NCBI GenBank assembly: GCA_964016985.1
Contig: OZ024823.1
Location: 25,570,095 to 25,634,094 of the forward strand
Length of the DNA: 64,000 nt
Source: Anodontia alba
Taxonomy: Eukaryota > Mollusca > Bivalvia > Lucinida > Lucinidae
Direction of reading: 5' to 3'
Part shown: piece after piece, positions 9,763 through 20,706 of the stretch
Position numbering within the stretch: the stretch's first letter is position 1
Layout: each line of letters opens with the position of its first letter
Position numbers and translations under genes: made by a program
The notes under the pieces: generated by a model
The model's database searches: none
Told to the model about the DNA's origin: nothing
What the model saw: the letters and a program-made list of their open reading frames with translations, nothing else

Positions 9763-10049
9763 ATTATGGTATACGTTATTATGGTATACAGAACGCTTCT
9801 CCCGGTTTATTTAGATGGTTTAGATCCAGTTTTAGATGCAGAGATTGATGATAAAGGCATGTTGTGTCCATCAGATGTTCATCAGCAGCGTGTTGTGCCA
9901 TAAATTCACCGCATGTTAGTCATCAGCGCACCTTTAAAATGCTCTTTAACCTCGAAGCCAGAAAAAAAAACATGGCATCACTGAAAAGATCTGATCTTGA
10001 TGCTTCATGCGAAGGAGCTGCGAATGAGCTTACATATGAGCCAGTGTGT

Positions 10050-10262
10050 CAGGGAACGTAACTTCGGACATGTGCGCCCAGCGAAGATTCAGATCAGACT
10101 GCGCATTCGCGCAGTCTGATCTGAATTTTCGCTGGGCGCATTCTGGATAGATAAGGATATAAAATTTCTTCCAGCAGAAAACGAAGACTCTGATCACACT
10201 GTGCGGATGGGCAGGCTGATTTGAATCTTCGTTGGGTGTTCATATCAGAAGGTACGTTTTTT
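10050..10262 (+). mobile_element. GCGC-family MITE, copy 1
   Basis: The family starts AACGTAMCTTCGGACATG, followed by TGCGCCCAGCGAAGATT, has one strong hairpin (here about 10,075-10,140, GATCAGACTGCGCATTCGC against its complement), then a weaker second half ending GGGYGCACATGTCAGAAGG, then TACGTTTTCTCACG. Ends form an inverted repeat of about 20 bp. No ORF. Confidence 0.75.
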
Positions 10263-10845
10263 CATGCTGTGGTCCATATATACCATATCAAGATGCCGAT
10301 GTTTCCTTGCTTCACTTTTTTACCTAAAAAAAAGTGTTTGTCCTGTCATGCAAGGAGACAATCTGCATGAAATGTCAAACACTGTTTTCTGGATGATAGA
10401 AAGAAAAAAAAAAACAAGCACCTCAAAATGTGGTATGCTGAAGTTTTCACCCAGCATGTTAAGCGTTCTTGTCTTGACACCAGATGAGCCACGCCTTGTG
10501 AGAATGAGCCCTCGGGCAGACAGCGAAGGGCAAGGTCACCCTTGGCATCCGCACAGTCTGATCATGACCTGTTATTGTCAGCTTATAGTATCCTTTTTAC
10601 TGTAGAGTTGATTGCTATTTAACAAAGGTCCTATTAAATTGTGTGGCTTCGCCGGTTGTTCGTGATCTTCTCTGTGTACATATTTTCCGGTGAGGAGACA
10701 CGTTCTTATGGCGCGGCTCAAATGTTAGCAGACGACAAATTTTAAAATCCATCTTCTTGACTCCCGGAAAACGGTGCGCCATACATACGCGTAAGTTGTC
10801 GTCAAAAACGCGAGTCGATTCACATAAATTGACGTCCTATATACT
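10263..10845. other. Unassigned non-coding stretch
   Basis: Homopolymer runs near 10,320 and 10,400. A decayed TTAA-1-like motif pair (CTGAAGTTTTCACCCAGC, ATGTTAAGCG) near 10,440-10,470 may be an old element end. Confidence 0.4.
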
Positions 10846-10850
10846 AACCA

Positions 10851-11046
10851 TTAAATCCCCGTAAAACTTGTAGTAGACGACATTCTATTTTTTTTTTTTT
10901 TTTCACCGAAAATAAGTTTTGATATTTCATGTGAATCGTCTGCTTGGCAGACGATTCACATGAAATGTCAAGACTTATTTTCTTTGAAAATATGATAAAA
11001 ATATATTTCAAAATGTCGTCTTCTGCAGTTGTGATGGGCGCTTTAA
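10851..11046. mobile_element. TTAA-1 element, well-preserved copy
   Basis: TTAA at 10,851-10,854 and 11,043-11,046 bounds the element exactly. The centre pairs TTTCATGTGAATCGTCTGC with GCAGACGATTCACATGAAA around an apex of about 4 nt. GTCGTCTTCTGCAG marks the right half. Confidence 0.75.
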
Positions 11047-11616
11047 TGTTTAAACCTGTGGAATCACAAATTATCAGCATTACCCATCAAGGCATGTTAG
11101 ACACCTGAGCATAGCTTCAATGCCAGGAAGCTTAAAATCGGTAACAGGTGTTGCCTAAACAGGTGCGGTAAAATTTAAGCGGTTTGACGTTCAAAAATAT
11201 TTCATTAATTAAAAAGAGTAAGAAAAAAACTTGAGGATGCTGAGCGTTAAAATTAGCGGGACAGATTTCAAATATATTTTTCCAAAACAATTCGGATTGT
11301 GATTTGGTGGAGATGATTATAGTGAAATAGTGAAAGACCTGCTTTGTGGGGAAAATAATAGAAATATAATCACATAAACTTCCTTCTTATTTCTGACCAC
11401 CATGGTCGCTCGTTTTTACTATATAGAGTGTTGAACTAGTGGGGTCGGTGAATCATGAATAAATGAAATATTTCTTTTGTTTTATCGTTGTCTTTAAAAT
11501 CTCAGAAATTATCTATGAAACTCAGTTTATTAAGCCGCCCACTGAAAAGGGACAAAGCCCACCTGTGCAATCACATTAGAGAGTCTCAGAAGTTAAAATC
11601 TTTAAATTTGACCTGT
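11047..11616. other. Unassigned stretch with one shared short repeat
   Basis: The segment 11,531-11,600 (CCACTGAAAAGGG ... CACATTAGAGA) resembles 51,995-52,055 (CCACTGAGAAGGG ... CACATTAGAGA) over about 60 bp, so it is a dispersed repeat of unknown type. No gene seen. Confidence 0.35.
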
Positions 11617-11800
11617 TGGTTAAAAATAAAAGCAGACATTATTTGAAAATGGTTTTCTTATTTTTCATTGAAAATAAAACTTGTCATTTCAATCAAAGGA
11701 AGGAGACAATTTAAATTGAATGTTAAGACTTATTCTCTGTGAAAAGCAGGAACAATATCACTTATTGTCACCTGATGAATTAGTCTGCAGAATGCTTAAG
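11617..11800. mobile_element. TTAA-1 element, strongly diverged
   Basis: AGCAGACATTATTTGAAAAT at the left and GTCTGCAGAATGCTTAAG at the right keep the family order, but the palindrome is broken. Confidence 0.45.
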
Positions 11801-11910
11801 CTTAAACTGTATATGAGGTAAAAAAAAGAAAAAAAAAACAAAAAAAAAACGTGATTACATACTTTGTCGTTTGCTTATTCCGCCAATAAAGTTTAATGTC
11901 ATTTGATATG

Positions 11911-12208
11911 CAGTCGACTCTCGTTATCTCGACTTCGCTTATCTCGAAGTGAAAAATCTGATCTCTGTTTAAGCAAAATCTAACAACAGGTATCGAAATA
12001 TTGTGGAAAAAAGGATGAGCTATTTTCCTCTTTCCCACAATATCTTCAATATAGCTCTAACTTCAGGAGTCAAATCGCATATTCATTTGTGAAATGTAGT
12101 TGTTCGATTTATTTTTTCCTTTATTCTGCAAATTTGATAAGTCGAGGTACGGATATCTCGAAGCATTTCAGGGAGTCTCATGGACGTCGGGATAACGAAA
12201 GTCGACTG
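11911..12208. mobile_element. PAL-C pogo-like MITE, copy 1
   Basis: Terminal inverted repeats CAGTCGACTCTCGTTATCTC and the complement ending GTCGACTG; a TA follows at 12,209-12,210. CAGT ends with TA duplication are the signature of pogo/Tigger-type Tc1-mariner elements (family knowledge). Interior AT-rich, no ORF; the GGAGCAATTT hairpin of the other copies is reduced here. Confidence 0.75.
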
Positions 12209-12304
12209 TACTTCAGAATAAGAGCACGCCAATGTGAAATTAATTGCCTTTTTTCTCAAAGAGCGACCACTGTATCGATAAAAAAGGAGAATTTTCTGAG
12301 TATT

Positions 12305-12362
12305 TGAATCCATTCCAACACCCCCACCCCACCCCCATCCCATCCCCTCTCCCTCCTCAAAA
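12305..12362. repeat. C-rich low-complexity tract
   Basis: CCCCCACCCC-type sequence at about 12,318-12,356, then an A run. Confidence 0.8.
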
Positions 12363-12408
12363 AAAGGAGTCTATACTTATAGAAACTGCCGAAGCATTGT
12401 TTCTCCTT

Positions 12409-12585
12409 TAATCCGTTTATGCAGAACGCGGCGTCTGAGCAGGGTCTACAACTTTTGCATTAAATACAGGGGTTTCTATAAAATATTGCAATAATAAAAA
12501 AACTAACTAGACATCCTTTTTATTGGAAATGGGGCAGCCAAAGAGTTGAGGTAGAACAGTGTTTTCGGCATAAACGGGTTAAGGC
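12409..12585 (-). mobile_element. TTAA-2 element, truncated copy
   Basis: Ends in GGCATAAACGGGTTAA at 12,585, keeps TAACTAGACATCC and TTAATACAGGGGTTTCTA-like segments, but only half of the hairpin core (GCGGCGTCTGAGCAGGGTC) remains. Confidence 0.65.
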
Positions 12586-12594
12586 GAACAGATA

Positions 12595-13112
12595 GATACA
12601 CTATCGGAGGTTATATGGGCACAGGGGGCTAGATTTTTTTGCCTCCCTTCTGTAAACGGGTCTACTCTAAACAGAAAAAAATGCTCCCCTTCGGAGCGAA
12701 TTCTAAACTTTTAGTCGTAGCAGACCCCGTCTTCGAAAGGGTTTGATGTACAGCAAAGCAGACAGGAAGTCACAAAGTTTTTTATTTTATTTATTTTATT
12801 TTATTTAAACAATGTTTAAAGAGGATGACACAATTAACTATAAATAACTATTCTACCTTGCGGTCATCTAACTAAAATTTATATACATATATACAACAAG
12901 ACTTAACAAACAGCTAAGAAATTCATGGGATAAAAAGCTTGTAGCAAAGTGAATGCTTATATAAAGTTTTTGTCAAGTTATCTCCCTTCTAAAACTGGTG
13001 AAAAATCTATCAACTATATCCAATCCATCACTTAAGACTAGCCTCAGTTTAAGAAGGGAAGCAAGTACTTTCAATTTAGACTGATCTCCCTTGAAGGTGT
13101 ATCCACTCACCC
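12595..13112. mobile_element. GGAGC-family element split by a T-rich insertion
   Basis: GGAGC elements are about 270-340 bp, with ends like GGATACACTTGGTAGATTTTC and GAAAGTGTATCCATTCCGC, and a hairpin AAGGAAAGAATTTGCTCCC facing GGGAGCAAATTCTTTCC. Here the left half with CTCCCCTTCGGAGCGAATTC spans 12,595-12,780 and the right end GAAGGTGTATCCACTC is at about 13,095-13,110. The DNA between (from a TTTATTTTATT run at 12,780) resembles 27,420-27,520 and is probably an inserted retroelement tail. Confidence 0.5.
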
Positions 13113-13144
13113 TTGCAATGCATTGCACTCAGCGAATCCGGGTT

Positions 13145-13245
13145 AACGCTTAACAGGCTGGGAAATAAATTATCTTTACCATTCTCAGCGCAAATTCAGC
13201 AGGCGACAAATTCATTTTCTCATGTTTCTCAGCAAATTAATGTTG
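13145..13245. mobile_element. TTAA-1 fragment
   Basis: GGTTAACGCTTAACAGGCTGGG and, further on, TTCAGCAGGCGACAAATTCA are family-specific motifs brought together; the rest is missing. Confidence 0.45.
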
Positions 13246-13695
13246 CGACTGATGATCGATCATCAGTCATTTTTGCGTCTTGTGACTGATGATCGGAAAT
13301 ATTTTTTATAGTCGACTAATCAGAAAATTCTATTTTTAGAAACACATTTTTCTCACTTTTTATTGTTATAGGCAAGTTATATAGAAATGAGATTCAAAGC
13401 TGTCTATTTGGGTCATTCTAGATTTGTGATTAATAAAAATGAAGAAATTTAATAAAATAGCCTCAAAAAAAGTCAATCCCAAAAGTATTGATATTTTTTT
13501 TCTTATTACTCCATGGCAACATATGTTTTCATGGAGAAATAAGAAAAATATTATCTGGATACCCCTCTTATTGATCTGGAGCTATGAATATTAAATACCT
13601 CGAAGAGGGTTTAATTAAGAGAGAATATATCTTCTACATCGATAATCAGTCGGTTTTACAAAACCGATGATCGACTATGAAATTCTGGCCGATTC

Positions 13696-13696
<1 letters not shown>
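13245..13696. repeat. Cluster of short inverted repeats, otherwise unassigned
   Basis: ACTGATGATCGATCATCAGT at about 13,249-13,268 is a perfect palindrome, and related CTGATGATCG/CGATGATCG motifs recur to about 13,675. No gene seen. Confidence 0.5.

Positions 13697-13754
<58 letters not shown>
13697..13754. repeat. (CT)n microsatellite
   Basis: Uninterrupted CT dinucleotide run of about 28 units. Confidence 0.95.
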
Positions 13755-13758
<4 letters not shown>

Positions 13759-14074
13759 TTTGATATAATGAACGTCTTTACATACAAGTCTCTTCCAGAC
13801 ATTCAAATCATATCAGATCAGATCTTTGCTTCATGTTGTTTGTTTTAATCTGATAATTTCAATGGTTTGCTTTCTCGCTGGCAGATTGTATCTACCACAC
13901 AAAGATTTCTTAGAAAAACATATCATTAGCTAATCATCCTATGCCAGCATGTTGTTTTCTGCAGTAAAATAATGGTATTGTCAGAGATGGCAAATCTTAA
14001 GTGGATTTACTTCTCTTCACAAGCGCTGAATTCAGATTTTGGTAACACGTTTGTTGAGATGAAATAAGCCTCAA

Positions 14075-14270
14075 CGTCAGTGTGTGCGCCAAGCGAAGAT
14101 TCTGATCAGACTGCGCATTCGCGCAGAATCTTCACTGGGCGCATTTCGGATAGCCAAGGATGCAAAGATTCTTCATGTCGATAATACAGACTCTGATCAG
14201 ACTGCGCGGAATCGGAGGCTGATTTGAGTCTTTGTAGGGTGTACATATCAGGAGGTATGTTTTCTCACGT
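14075..14270 (+). mobile_element. GCGC-family MITE, copy 2
   Basis: TGTGCGCCAAGCGAAGATTC at the left and TGTACATATCAGGAGG at the right. The first hairpin has lost part of one arm. Confidence 0.65.
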
Positions 14271-14300
14271 TGCGGATCAAAGGGTATATTTGCCTGTATC

Positions 14301-14586
14301 CATCACGAAAACATGCCTATATAATTTGGACCCCCTTAAACCCAACTTTTATATAGTTAAATTGGGGTTTAAAGGGGTATACATTGTTTTTCTTATTTTT
14401 GCTCGGAAACATAGCTTGTTGGTACTCGTTAGAACCGCCTCAGCGAGGCGGTTCTAACGAGTACCCACAATCTATGTTTTGAGCAGAAATATAAAAAAAA
14501 GATAAGTTTTTTTTTTATCTGAAAATTGTTTCAGTTTTTGGAGGTGAAATTTTCTATATAATTTGAATAGGCGTGTTTTCGTAATG
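14301..14586 (+). mobile_element. PAL-A copy 4
   Basis: Complete, lying about 30 bp after the GCGC element. The core hairpin has a single apex mismatch (CTCAGCGAG). Confidence 0.85.
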
Positions 14587-14970
14587 CTGTGATGAAATAA
14601 AACTGAAAGTTACATTGTCTCTTGCTGGACTGCAGGTTTCAAGCCCTGACAATAGTTTTCTTTTTTTCTTCTTCATAAAATAGTTGTCTATTTTCTTCAT
14701 ATAATAGGTCTCTATTTTCTTCAGTAAATAGGTCTGTAGGGTTTGACAATATAAATAACTCCTCTCTAAGACAAATAAGAAATTGTATAGTATGGGAGTA
14801 CATAAAATGTTAAGTTATTAGCTGTTTGGTATTGAGAGCAAACATTTTTATGCCCTGCCGAATACACCAACGGAATACACCAACTTATCATTATTATTTT
14901 TTTTTTTTTTTTTTGTTGTTTTTTCAATAAAGTAAATCATACAGAGTAAATACTTCTTCTTACGAAATTT
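14587..14970. other. Unassigned stretch with T-run
   Basis: A direct repeat TCTATTTTCTTCA about 14,690-14,725 and a T run near 14,900-14,915; no gene. Confidence 0.4.
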
Positions 14971-14986
14971 TATTTTGGACCTAAAG

Positions 14987-15350
14987 GCTCCATATTCCTC
15001 AAACATAGCCATTTTTCATCCAAGACTGGTTTAATAAATTGATATATACGATTGATTAATACGATCATAAAATGTGGCATCTAACAGCCTGTAAAATTTC
15101 TGTGAGCCTCTAGTTTTATAACTGGATCAAAAATGAAATGATTTTTTATTGTATCTCTGAATTAATGTTGGCAACTTTAATTCAGAGATACGATAAAAAA
15201 AATCATTTCATTTCAAGAACGAGAGACCAACTGAAATTTTACAGGCTGTCAGGTGCCACATTTTATGACTGTATTAATACCTAATATCAATTTATTAAAC
15301 CTGTCTTAGATAATAAAATGTCTATTTTTGAGGAATATGGAGCCTTTAAA
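14987..15350. repeat. Long palindrome, about 360 bp
   Basis: The two halves are inverted copies: AAAGGCTCCATATTCCTC at about 14,983-15,000 matches GAGGAATATGGAGCCTTT at about 15,329-15,346; AACAGCCTGTAAAATTTC at about 15,083 matches GAAATTTTACAGGCTG at about 15,233; and the inner arms GTATCTCTGAATTAA / TTAATTCAGAGATAC flank a spacer of about 10 nt near 15,172. Arms look roughly 85 percent alike by eye. No coding capacity; a foldback-type element or an inverted duplication. Confidence 0.8.
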
Positions 15351-16485
15351 TCTTATCAGAATTACTTCAAAAAAGTATGAGATTTTGTTTTGAAAATTGT
15401 AAATGTTTGTCTGAACTTGCGAGCCTGTTTTTAAATTAAAAAGGACTGAATGTATAATGAGTCTAAGGTCAACATACAAAAATCGTGTTTCGGAAAATCA
15501 TAAAGTCGATATACACAAAGACAAAATTAGAAATGTTCAGACAGACAGACATGGACCCAAAATAAATGAGGTGTAATCATGCGTCCATGGAAAGTAAGCA
15601 TTACTTGGTAATCATGCTTCGCCCACCATGCCTGTCAGCCTGAACAGAGGTACTTTTTCGGAATGATTTAAAACTATTTCAAGTAGATACAGAAACACAT
15701 GTACGAGTACAAGCTATAAGATGAATGCTATGCGACAGACAGTACAATCACGGTTATCTTTCAGTTGCACGACATTGGTCTGGGCTGGATGAACCCCTTT
15801 TGTTTTGACTTCAGACAGTGATTATGACTCAAATTCTTTTCATTATCGTTGTTTGGATTACTGTCATTTTTTTGTTCTGTTCTATTTGTGATTTTTTCTG
15901 TGCTGACTCACAAATGAATTAAATGCTCTAAGTAGATCGAACACTTACTCGTACCTTAAAGCTCCACCCGATTTACTGTAAGTTAGTAAGTAAGCCTCAT
16001 CCTTATAAGGACAAGATTATGACCATGTAAAACTGATTTAATGCTTCCAGCAACTTTACCACTAAAGGTTCTAGTGAGGTCCTTCTTTAGCGGTCCTGAG
16101 TTCGTTTCACCAAAAATTTATTTTGTCATTAAATAGTTTCTGTTTTTGTAATTGTCTGCTTCTATAGTCGAAGACAATCTTAAAGTTTGTCTTTTCCCCG
16201 GAAGCACTTTATAAAAAGTCATGGACTGGTCCAATGCTTTTTGTTCCGTGGACTGCTCAACATTATTTATAACCAAGTATTAACTTTCACAAACAAGCTT
16301 GGACTGCGCTTAGTGTGCTAGGCGTAGATCAAGCTTTTTTGTGAAAGCTTATACTTGTTATACTATAATGTTACACCTTGTCCCATACTTTACAGTATTT
16401 GAACCTATAGAAAAGATTCGGTAGTACCTTAACCACCAACCCCTCGGCAGTTTTTACTGCTGATCTTTCTAAGGTAGTAGTTCTG
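15351..16485. other. Unassigned non-coding stretch
   Basis: No gene recognised. CAAGCTT/AAGCTTG-type inverted segments near 16,285-16,345 (AACTTTCACAAACAAGCTTG against CAAGCTTTTTTGTGAAAGC) make a weak hairpin. Confidence 0.4.
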
Positions 16486-16489
16486 ATAT

Positions 16490-17210
16490 TGTTAAATCTT
16501 TGTTTGGATTTGTGCCTCTCGCTGCAGGGCTTTTTTTATGTTCTGTTTTGTTCGTTGTCTTACTGATGTATTAGATGGGTCCTGTCTGGAACTGTGATCA
16601 CCTCGATGGAGAAGAGGGGGCTGGTTGTTTTACTTTTCTTTGATTTGTGACTTGTGTACTGTCTCTCTTGGTTTGTTTGTTCTTCCTCTTGGCCACATTA
16701 GTAGGCTATGTTCTGTGATCGCGTCTCTTCCTGGACACCTTCTATACTACAGTGCACCCGCATTACAACGACACCATTTGTTCCCAAAGACGTTGCCATT
16801 AAAATGACTTTACTGTTGTACAGAATACTTAATGGACAGATTGATATGTAAGGAAGGTCTCGTTTTGTTCTTATTTCCTAATAGACCATATGTTTTGGAT
16901 ATTTGTTAGAATAGCCTCAGTGAGGCGATTCTAACAAATATCCAAAACATATGCTTCTTTAAAGTAGTAAATACAATATTATTGTATCATTTGTAACTAA
17001 TTTTGAATATAATATTCGTGTATCATTTGTAACTAATTGTTACCTCTTAAGCGAAGGTTTCGTAACAGTCAAATTGTCATTATAACGAATTTTGTCGTTG
17101 TATCGAGTGTCGGTATAAAGAGTGTTGTCTGTAATCAGCTTTCTACGGTATTGGAAGGTTGTGGTTTGTGATTGTGGCATTTCCTTGTTATTTTTCTTCT
17201 ACCTTAACAT
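16490..17210 (+). repeat. LR repeat, diverged copy interrupted by PAL-B
   Basis: Segments such as ATCACCTCGATGGAGAAGAG and GTGATTGTGGCATTTCC parallel the ATTACCTCGCTTGGAGAAGAG and GTTATTGTGGCACTCCC blocks of the LR copies at 37.7-43.4 kb. A PAL-B element sits between them at 16,750-17,131. Confidence 0.5.
16750..17131 (+). mobile_element. PAL-B pogo-like MITE, copy 1
   Basis: Ends CAGTGCACCCGCATTACAAC and CGGTATAAAGAGTGTTGTCTG, with TA on both sides (16,748-16,749 and 17,132-17,133). The near-perfect hairpin at 16,888-16,953 has half-arms CATATGTTTTGGATATTTG and TTAGAATAGCCTCA. Non-coding. The ends fit pogo/Tc1-mariner; the hairpin resembles that of PAL-A. Confidence 0.8.
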
Positions 17211-17590
17211 TCTACCAATTTGTTTTTTCCTGTGAACTGAGCGTTTGTCAAGAATAAAAGGGAAGTTGTGGAACTTTAACAAGATCTTTGAGAAGATAGA
17301 TACAATCTTTGGTAATTTGTTATTCCAGTAAGATAATATCACTAGAATAACAGATGGGTTTTATGTATTGGCCCGACCATCTCTGACACCTGCTAATTGG
17401 CACGTGTTTGGAATGAACAGATTATTATAAAAAAGCAAATAACACGAGTCAGTAACGGGCGTCGAACTCAGTCTAAGGTGTAAAGACAACTTTTTCATAA
17501 TTGTTCATTTGGGTTTTCACAATTATGACCATTAAGGCTATCTTTTTCAAAGTTTCTTCATGTACTTATTGTATTTCTGGGCTTTGTCAC
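17211..17590. other. Unassigned non-coding stretch
   Basis: Nothing recognised. Confidence 0.4.
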
Positions 17591-17594
17591 TCGA

Positions 17595-17870
17595 AAACTT
17601 TGCCTTTATGTTATACTGATGCACTTTCAAGGCATGCATTCTGACAAAGTATTTTGCTCCCCTGTCCCCCACCCCCTATCCCCCACGTCTGAATAGGTAT
17701 CTTCTCAAAAAGGAAATAATACGTTCTCAACGGGGCAATTATTGCCTTATACAGTAGAACCCTCTTCAGAAAGAGCTGAGTGTGCAGAAAGGCAAACAAG
17801 AAGTCACAAAAGTTGTCTCCATTCTAAAACATGGTATAGAATCTTCCGAGAGTATCCAGTCCACGTAAAC
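17595..17870. mobile_element. GGAGC-family element, diverged copy
   Basis: TTCTCAAAAAGGAAATAATA, CCCTCTTCAGAAAG and AGGCAAACAAGAAGTCACAAA keep the family order, ending in GAGTATCCAGTCCACG. A C-rich tract sits at about 17,657-17,690. Confidence 0.5.
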
Positions 17871-17939
17871 AAATGCGAAAAATACAAATTCTGATCACCT
17901 TGTACATCCCCTGGCAACCTCGTTAGCGTATTTGACATC

Positions 17940-18152
17940 CATCACGAAAACACGCCTATATAATTTTGACCCCCCTTAAACCCCACTTTTATGTAGTAAA
18001 ACTGGGGTTTACAGGGGTATACATTATTTTTCTTATTTCTGCTCAAAAACATAGATTGTGGGTACTCGTTAGAACCGCCTCGTCAATCTATGTTTTGCGC
18101 AGAAATATGCAAAATATTTTCAGTATATGTGAATAGGCATGTTTTCGTAATG
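17940..18152 (+). mobile_element. PAL-A copy 5, one hairpin arm deleted
   Basis: Both ends present, but after TTAGAACCGCCTCGTC the sequence jumps to AATCTATGTTTTG, so most of the second arm is gone. Immediately followed by a TTAA-2 remnant (GGCAAACAATGTAGACCCTG, about 18,160-18,182). Confidence 0.8.
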
Positions 18153-18780
18153 TGGATGAGTGGCAAACAATGTAGACCCTGGGTTGATCTGGAGCTACGC
18201 CGCTTGCTCAGGCATGTCTAACCAAATTCTAAAGATACACACTGTGTATGTGTATAGAGATTTGTTATAACTGTGCATAAATAGGAAAAATGGTCATTTC
18301 AACAAAAAAATATGCAGTCGTTACGATTTTTTTTTTCAGTAAAAAACGCCCAGCTTTACTTATATAGAGAATATTCAACAGCGTTGGATTAATATGAAAA
18401 GCCTGTCACAAAGGACCGTGGTAATTCGGTAAAACGAGTTCCAAAGGAACGGGTTTTTACTGAATTACTTACTCTCCCAAGTGACAGAATTTTCATACCA
18501 ACCAAACTTTGTTCATTATTCTATTTCTTATGTACCCTTTTTCTAACAGTGATTTCTTGAAAGCGTCTCAAAATTGCATCAATTTGTGCGGAAGAACAAT
18601 AAAGAACGTAAGAAAATGACGTAAGTCAGTCCGTTCAACAGCAACGTTGATGTCACTTCATGACCTAACGTCAACAGTTTCATGACATTATGGTAACGTC
18701 TATCAACGTCTATGGTCGGGTTGTTGTCCCTTTTGGCAGCTGAAATGCAATCTATGCGAAATCTGCCAAGGCAGATTATC
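18153..18780. other. Unassigned stretch with an inverted repeat
   Basis: GGTAATTCGGTAAAACG at about 18,419 faces TTTTTACTGAATTAC at about 18,453, within AAGCCTGTCAC ... GTGACAGA. ACGTTG-rich sequence at 18,620-18,735 may be an old ACGTTG-family element. No gene. Confidence 0.4.
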
Positions 18781-18929
18781 GAAGGTAAGGGTGATAGGAC
18801 GTAACACTCACCCGCTTCAAGGAAGTCATCATTTATAATGACGCGAAGCCATTTTCTGCGAAGTAAAGTACGATCCCGGACGAGCTCCCAACTTATGACA
18901 TGAAAGTCGTAACAAAGGAATGAAGCATA

Positions 18930-19020
18930 GCTGAAAAAAGTTCACGCCTATCGTGGGGTTCGAACCCGGTCTGTCCGGATAAATATCCAGTGCTCTTACC
19001 ATGAGCCAGTCGACTTCCTG
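18930..19020 (-). repeat. tRNA-like segment (SINE head or tRNA pseudogene)
   Basis: On the minus strand an A-box-like TGGCTCATGGTAAGAGC (18,992-19,008) precedes a B box GGTTCGAACCC (18,956-18,967), at tRNA-like spacing. Pairing of the acceptor stem is poor and no clear anticodon arm could be confirmed, so a tRNA-derived SINE head is more likely than a working tRNA. Confidence 0.5.
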
Positions 19021-19049
19021 ACGCAGTTGTCAGACTGAATAAAGGGGTG

Positions 19050-19112
19050 CTAGGCCGTAACAGCATGAAATTTCAAACCTTATTTTCTTGGAAAATAAGA
19101 AAATATTTGAAA
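19050..19112. mobile_element. TTAA-1 fragment
   Basis: CATGAAATTTCAAACCTTAT, TTTTCTTGGAAAATAAG and AAAACGTCGTCC; one half of the element only. Confidence 0.5.
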
Positions 19113-19134
19113 ACGTCGTCCTGGGGATGGGGGT

Positions 19135-19175
19135 GGTGTATGTGTGACGGCGGGTGGGGGGGAGCGGGGGGAGCA
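19135..19175 (+). repeat. G-rich tract
   Basis: Several G runs (GGGTGGGGGGGAGCGGGGGG) that could form a G-quadruplex. Confidence 0.6.
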
Positions 19176-19502
19176 CTCACTTAACAAGCATGGGTAGGGA
19201 TTTGCCGACAAGAAGGGTCTTATTTTCAGAGTCTTTCTGGAACGGGGAGTGTTTCATTGTTAAAAAATAAATCTGGAAAGGGATTCAAATATACTGTCTG
19301 GAAAGGGGTTCATGTCTGTCTGGAAATGGGGTAGTAAACAACCTTAGCCTGGAACGAGGATATCATAAATGGATATTTGTATGTGATATGAAGTGCCAGA
19401 GGTAAATGAAATCTGGTCTGCATAAAAGTGCTTCATTCAATCCCTCAATTCCATTTTGTAGCACCGTTAGGCACCCCTGATAATTATCAAAGAATGCTTG
19501 AT

Positions 19503-19663
19503 CATTACGAAAACACGCCGATTCAAATATATAGAAAATTTCATCTCCGAAATTGAAAAAAATTTCAGATAAAAAGAAATTGTTTACCCCTGTAAACTCC
19601 ACTTTTACTATATGAAAGTGGGGTTTAAAGGAGTCAAAATTATATAGGCATGTTTTCGTGATG
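19503..19663 (-). mobile_element. PAL-A copy 6, core absent
   Basis: Both ends intact (CATTACGAAAACACGCC; GGCATGTTTTCGTGATG), but the whole central hairpin is missing; sequence jumps from AAATTTCAGATAAAAAG to TTGTTTACCCCTGTAAAC. Confidence 0.85.
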
Positions 19664-20027
19664 AATTCAGATTTCAGTCCCCCGGTTCATATTGTTTAAA
19701 CCAACAATAATACAATTGTATTTAGTAAAAGTTAAAACATTGTCTATACCTTAGTTAAACTTAATAGTGTGTGATTCTTGTTGTACTTAATATTGATAAT
19801 ATGCAAGTAAATCATTGTTAAGTTAACTGACTGAATAAATGAGCATATATTATTTGTCTACAAATGGTATATGTTCATCTTATGTTTTGACTTGAAAGGG
19901 GTCTCAATCGTATCTGGAAAGGGATAAGGATTCCGGGCTCCTGGCAGCAAATGCCTAACCATTTGATAGCCTACGTGCCCCCCACCCCCCACCCCCATCC
20001 CTCTCCCACTTCCCCCTCTGGGCGTCT
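19664..20027. other. Unassigned stretch ending in a C-rich tract
   Basis: CCCCCACCCCCACCCCC-type sequence at about 19,978-20,014; otherwise nothing recognised. Confidence 0.45.
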
Positions 20028-20304
20028 CATTACAAAAACATGCCTATTCAAATATATGGAAAATTTTACAACCAAAAAAGGAAAATTTTCAGATAAAAAA
20101 AATCTGATATTTTTCATATTTCTACACAAAACATAGATTGTGGGTACCCGTTAGAACCGTCTCGGCTAGGCGGTTCTAACGAGTACCCACAATCTACGTT
20201 TTTGAGCAGAAATAAGAAAAATAATGTATACCCTGTAAACCACAGTTTTACTACATAAAAGTGGGGTTTAAAGGGGTCAAAATTATATAGGCATGTTTTC
20301 ATGT
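20028..20304 (-). mobile_element. PAL-A copy 7
   Basis: Full length, hairpin near 20,126-20,206 with two mismatches; the right end has drifted to TTTTCATGTTG. Confidence 0.8.
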
Positions 20305-20595
20305 TGTTGTTGTTTTTTTTTTTACCCAGGATGCTAAGCGTTAAATCCATCTGTCAGACTGACTCATCAAGTTTCCACAGTAAGATGAAGATGGTACCAA
20401 CAGACAACACTCAAAAACGGTTTACCTCAATTTTAGTAATAATATAACATCTGCTTCTGCAAGTTCAAACGAGAATGTTTATTCCTGGCCACTTGAAAAC
20501 TAATTTCTTTCCTTTTGGTTTATTTCTTGCTGCAATTAGGTTCTTGACTCACCAATGCTTACTGGATGCAGGTAAAAGAAATTTTAGGTACACAA

Positions 20596-20706
20596 TTAAC
20601 GCTTAGCACTCCGGTATAATTTTCAACAGACGACATTTTGAAATATTTTCTTATTTTTCCCAAAAACAGGATTTGGCATTGTCTCCATGAAAAATGTCAG
20701 CAATTA
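20596..20706 (+). mobile_element. TTAA-1 half copy
   Basis: TTAACGCTTAGCACTCCGG, AACAGACGACATTTTGAAAT and CAAAAACAGGATTTGGCATT, then the apex; the right arm is missing. Confidence 0.6.
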
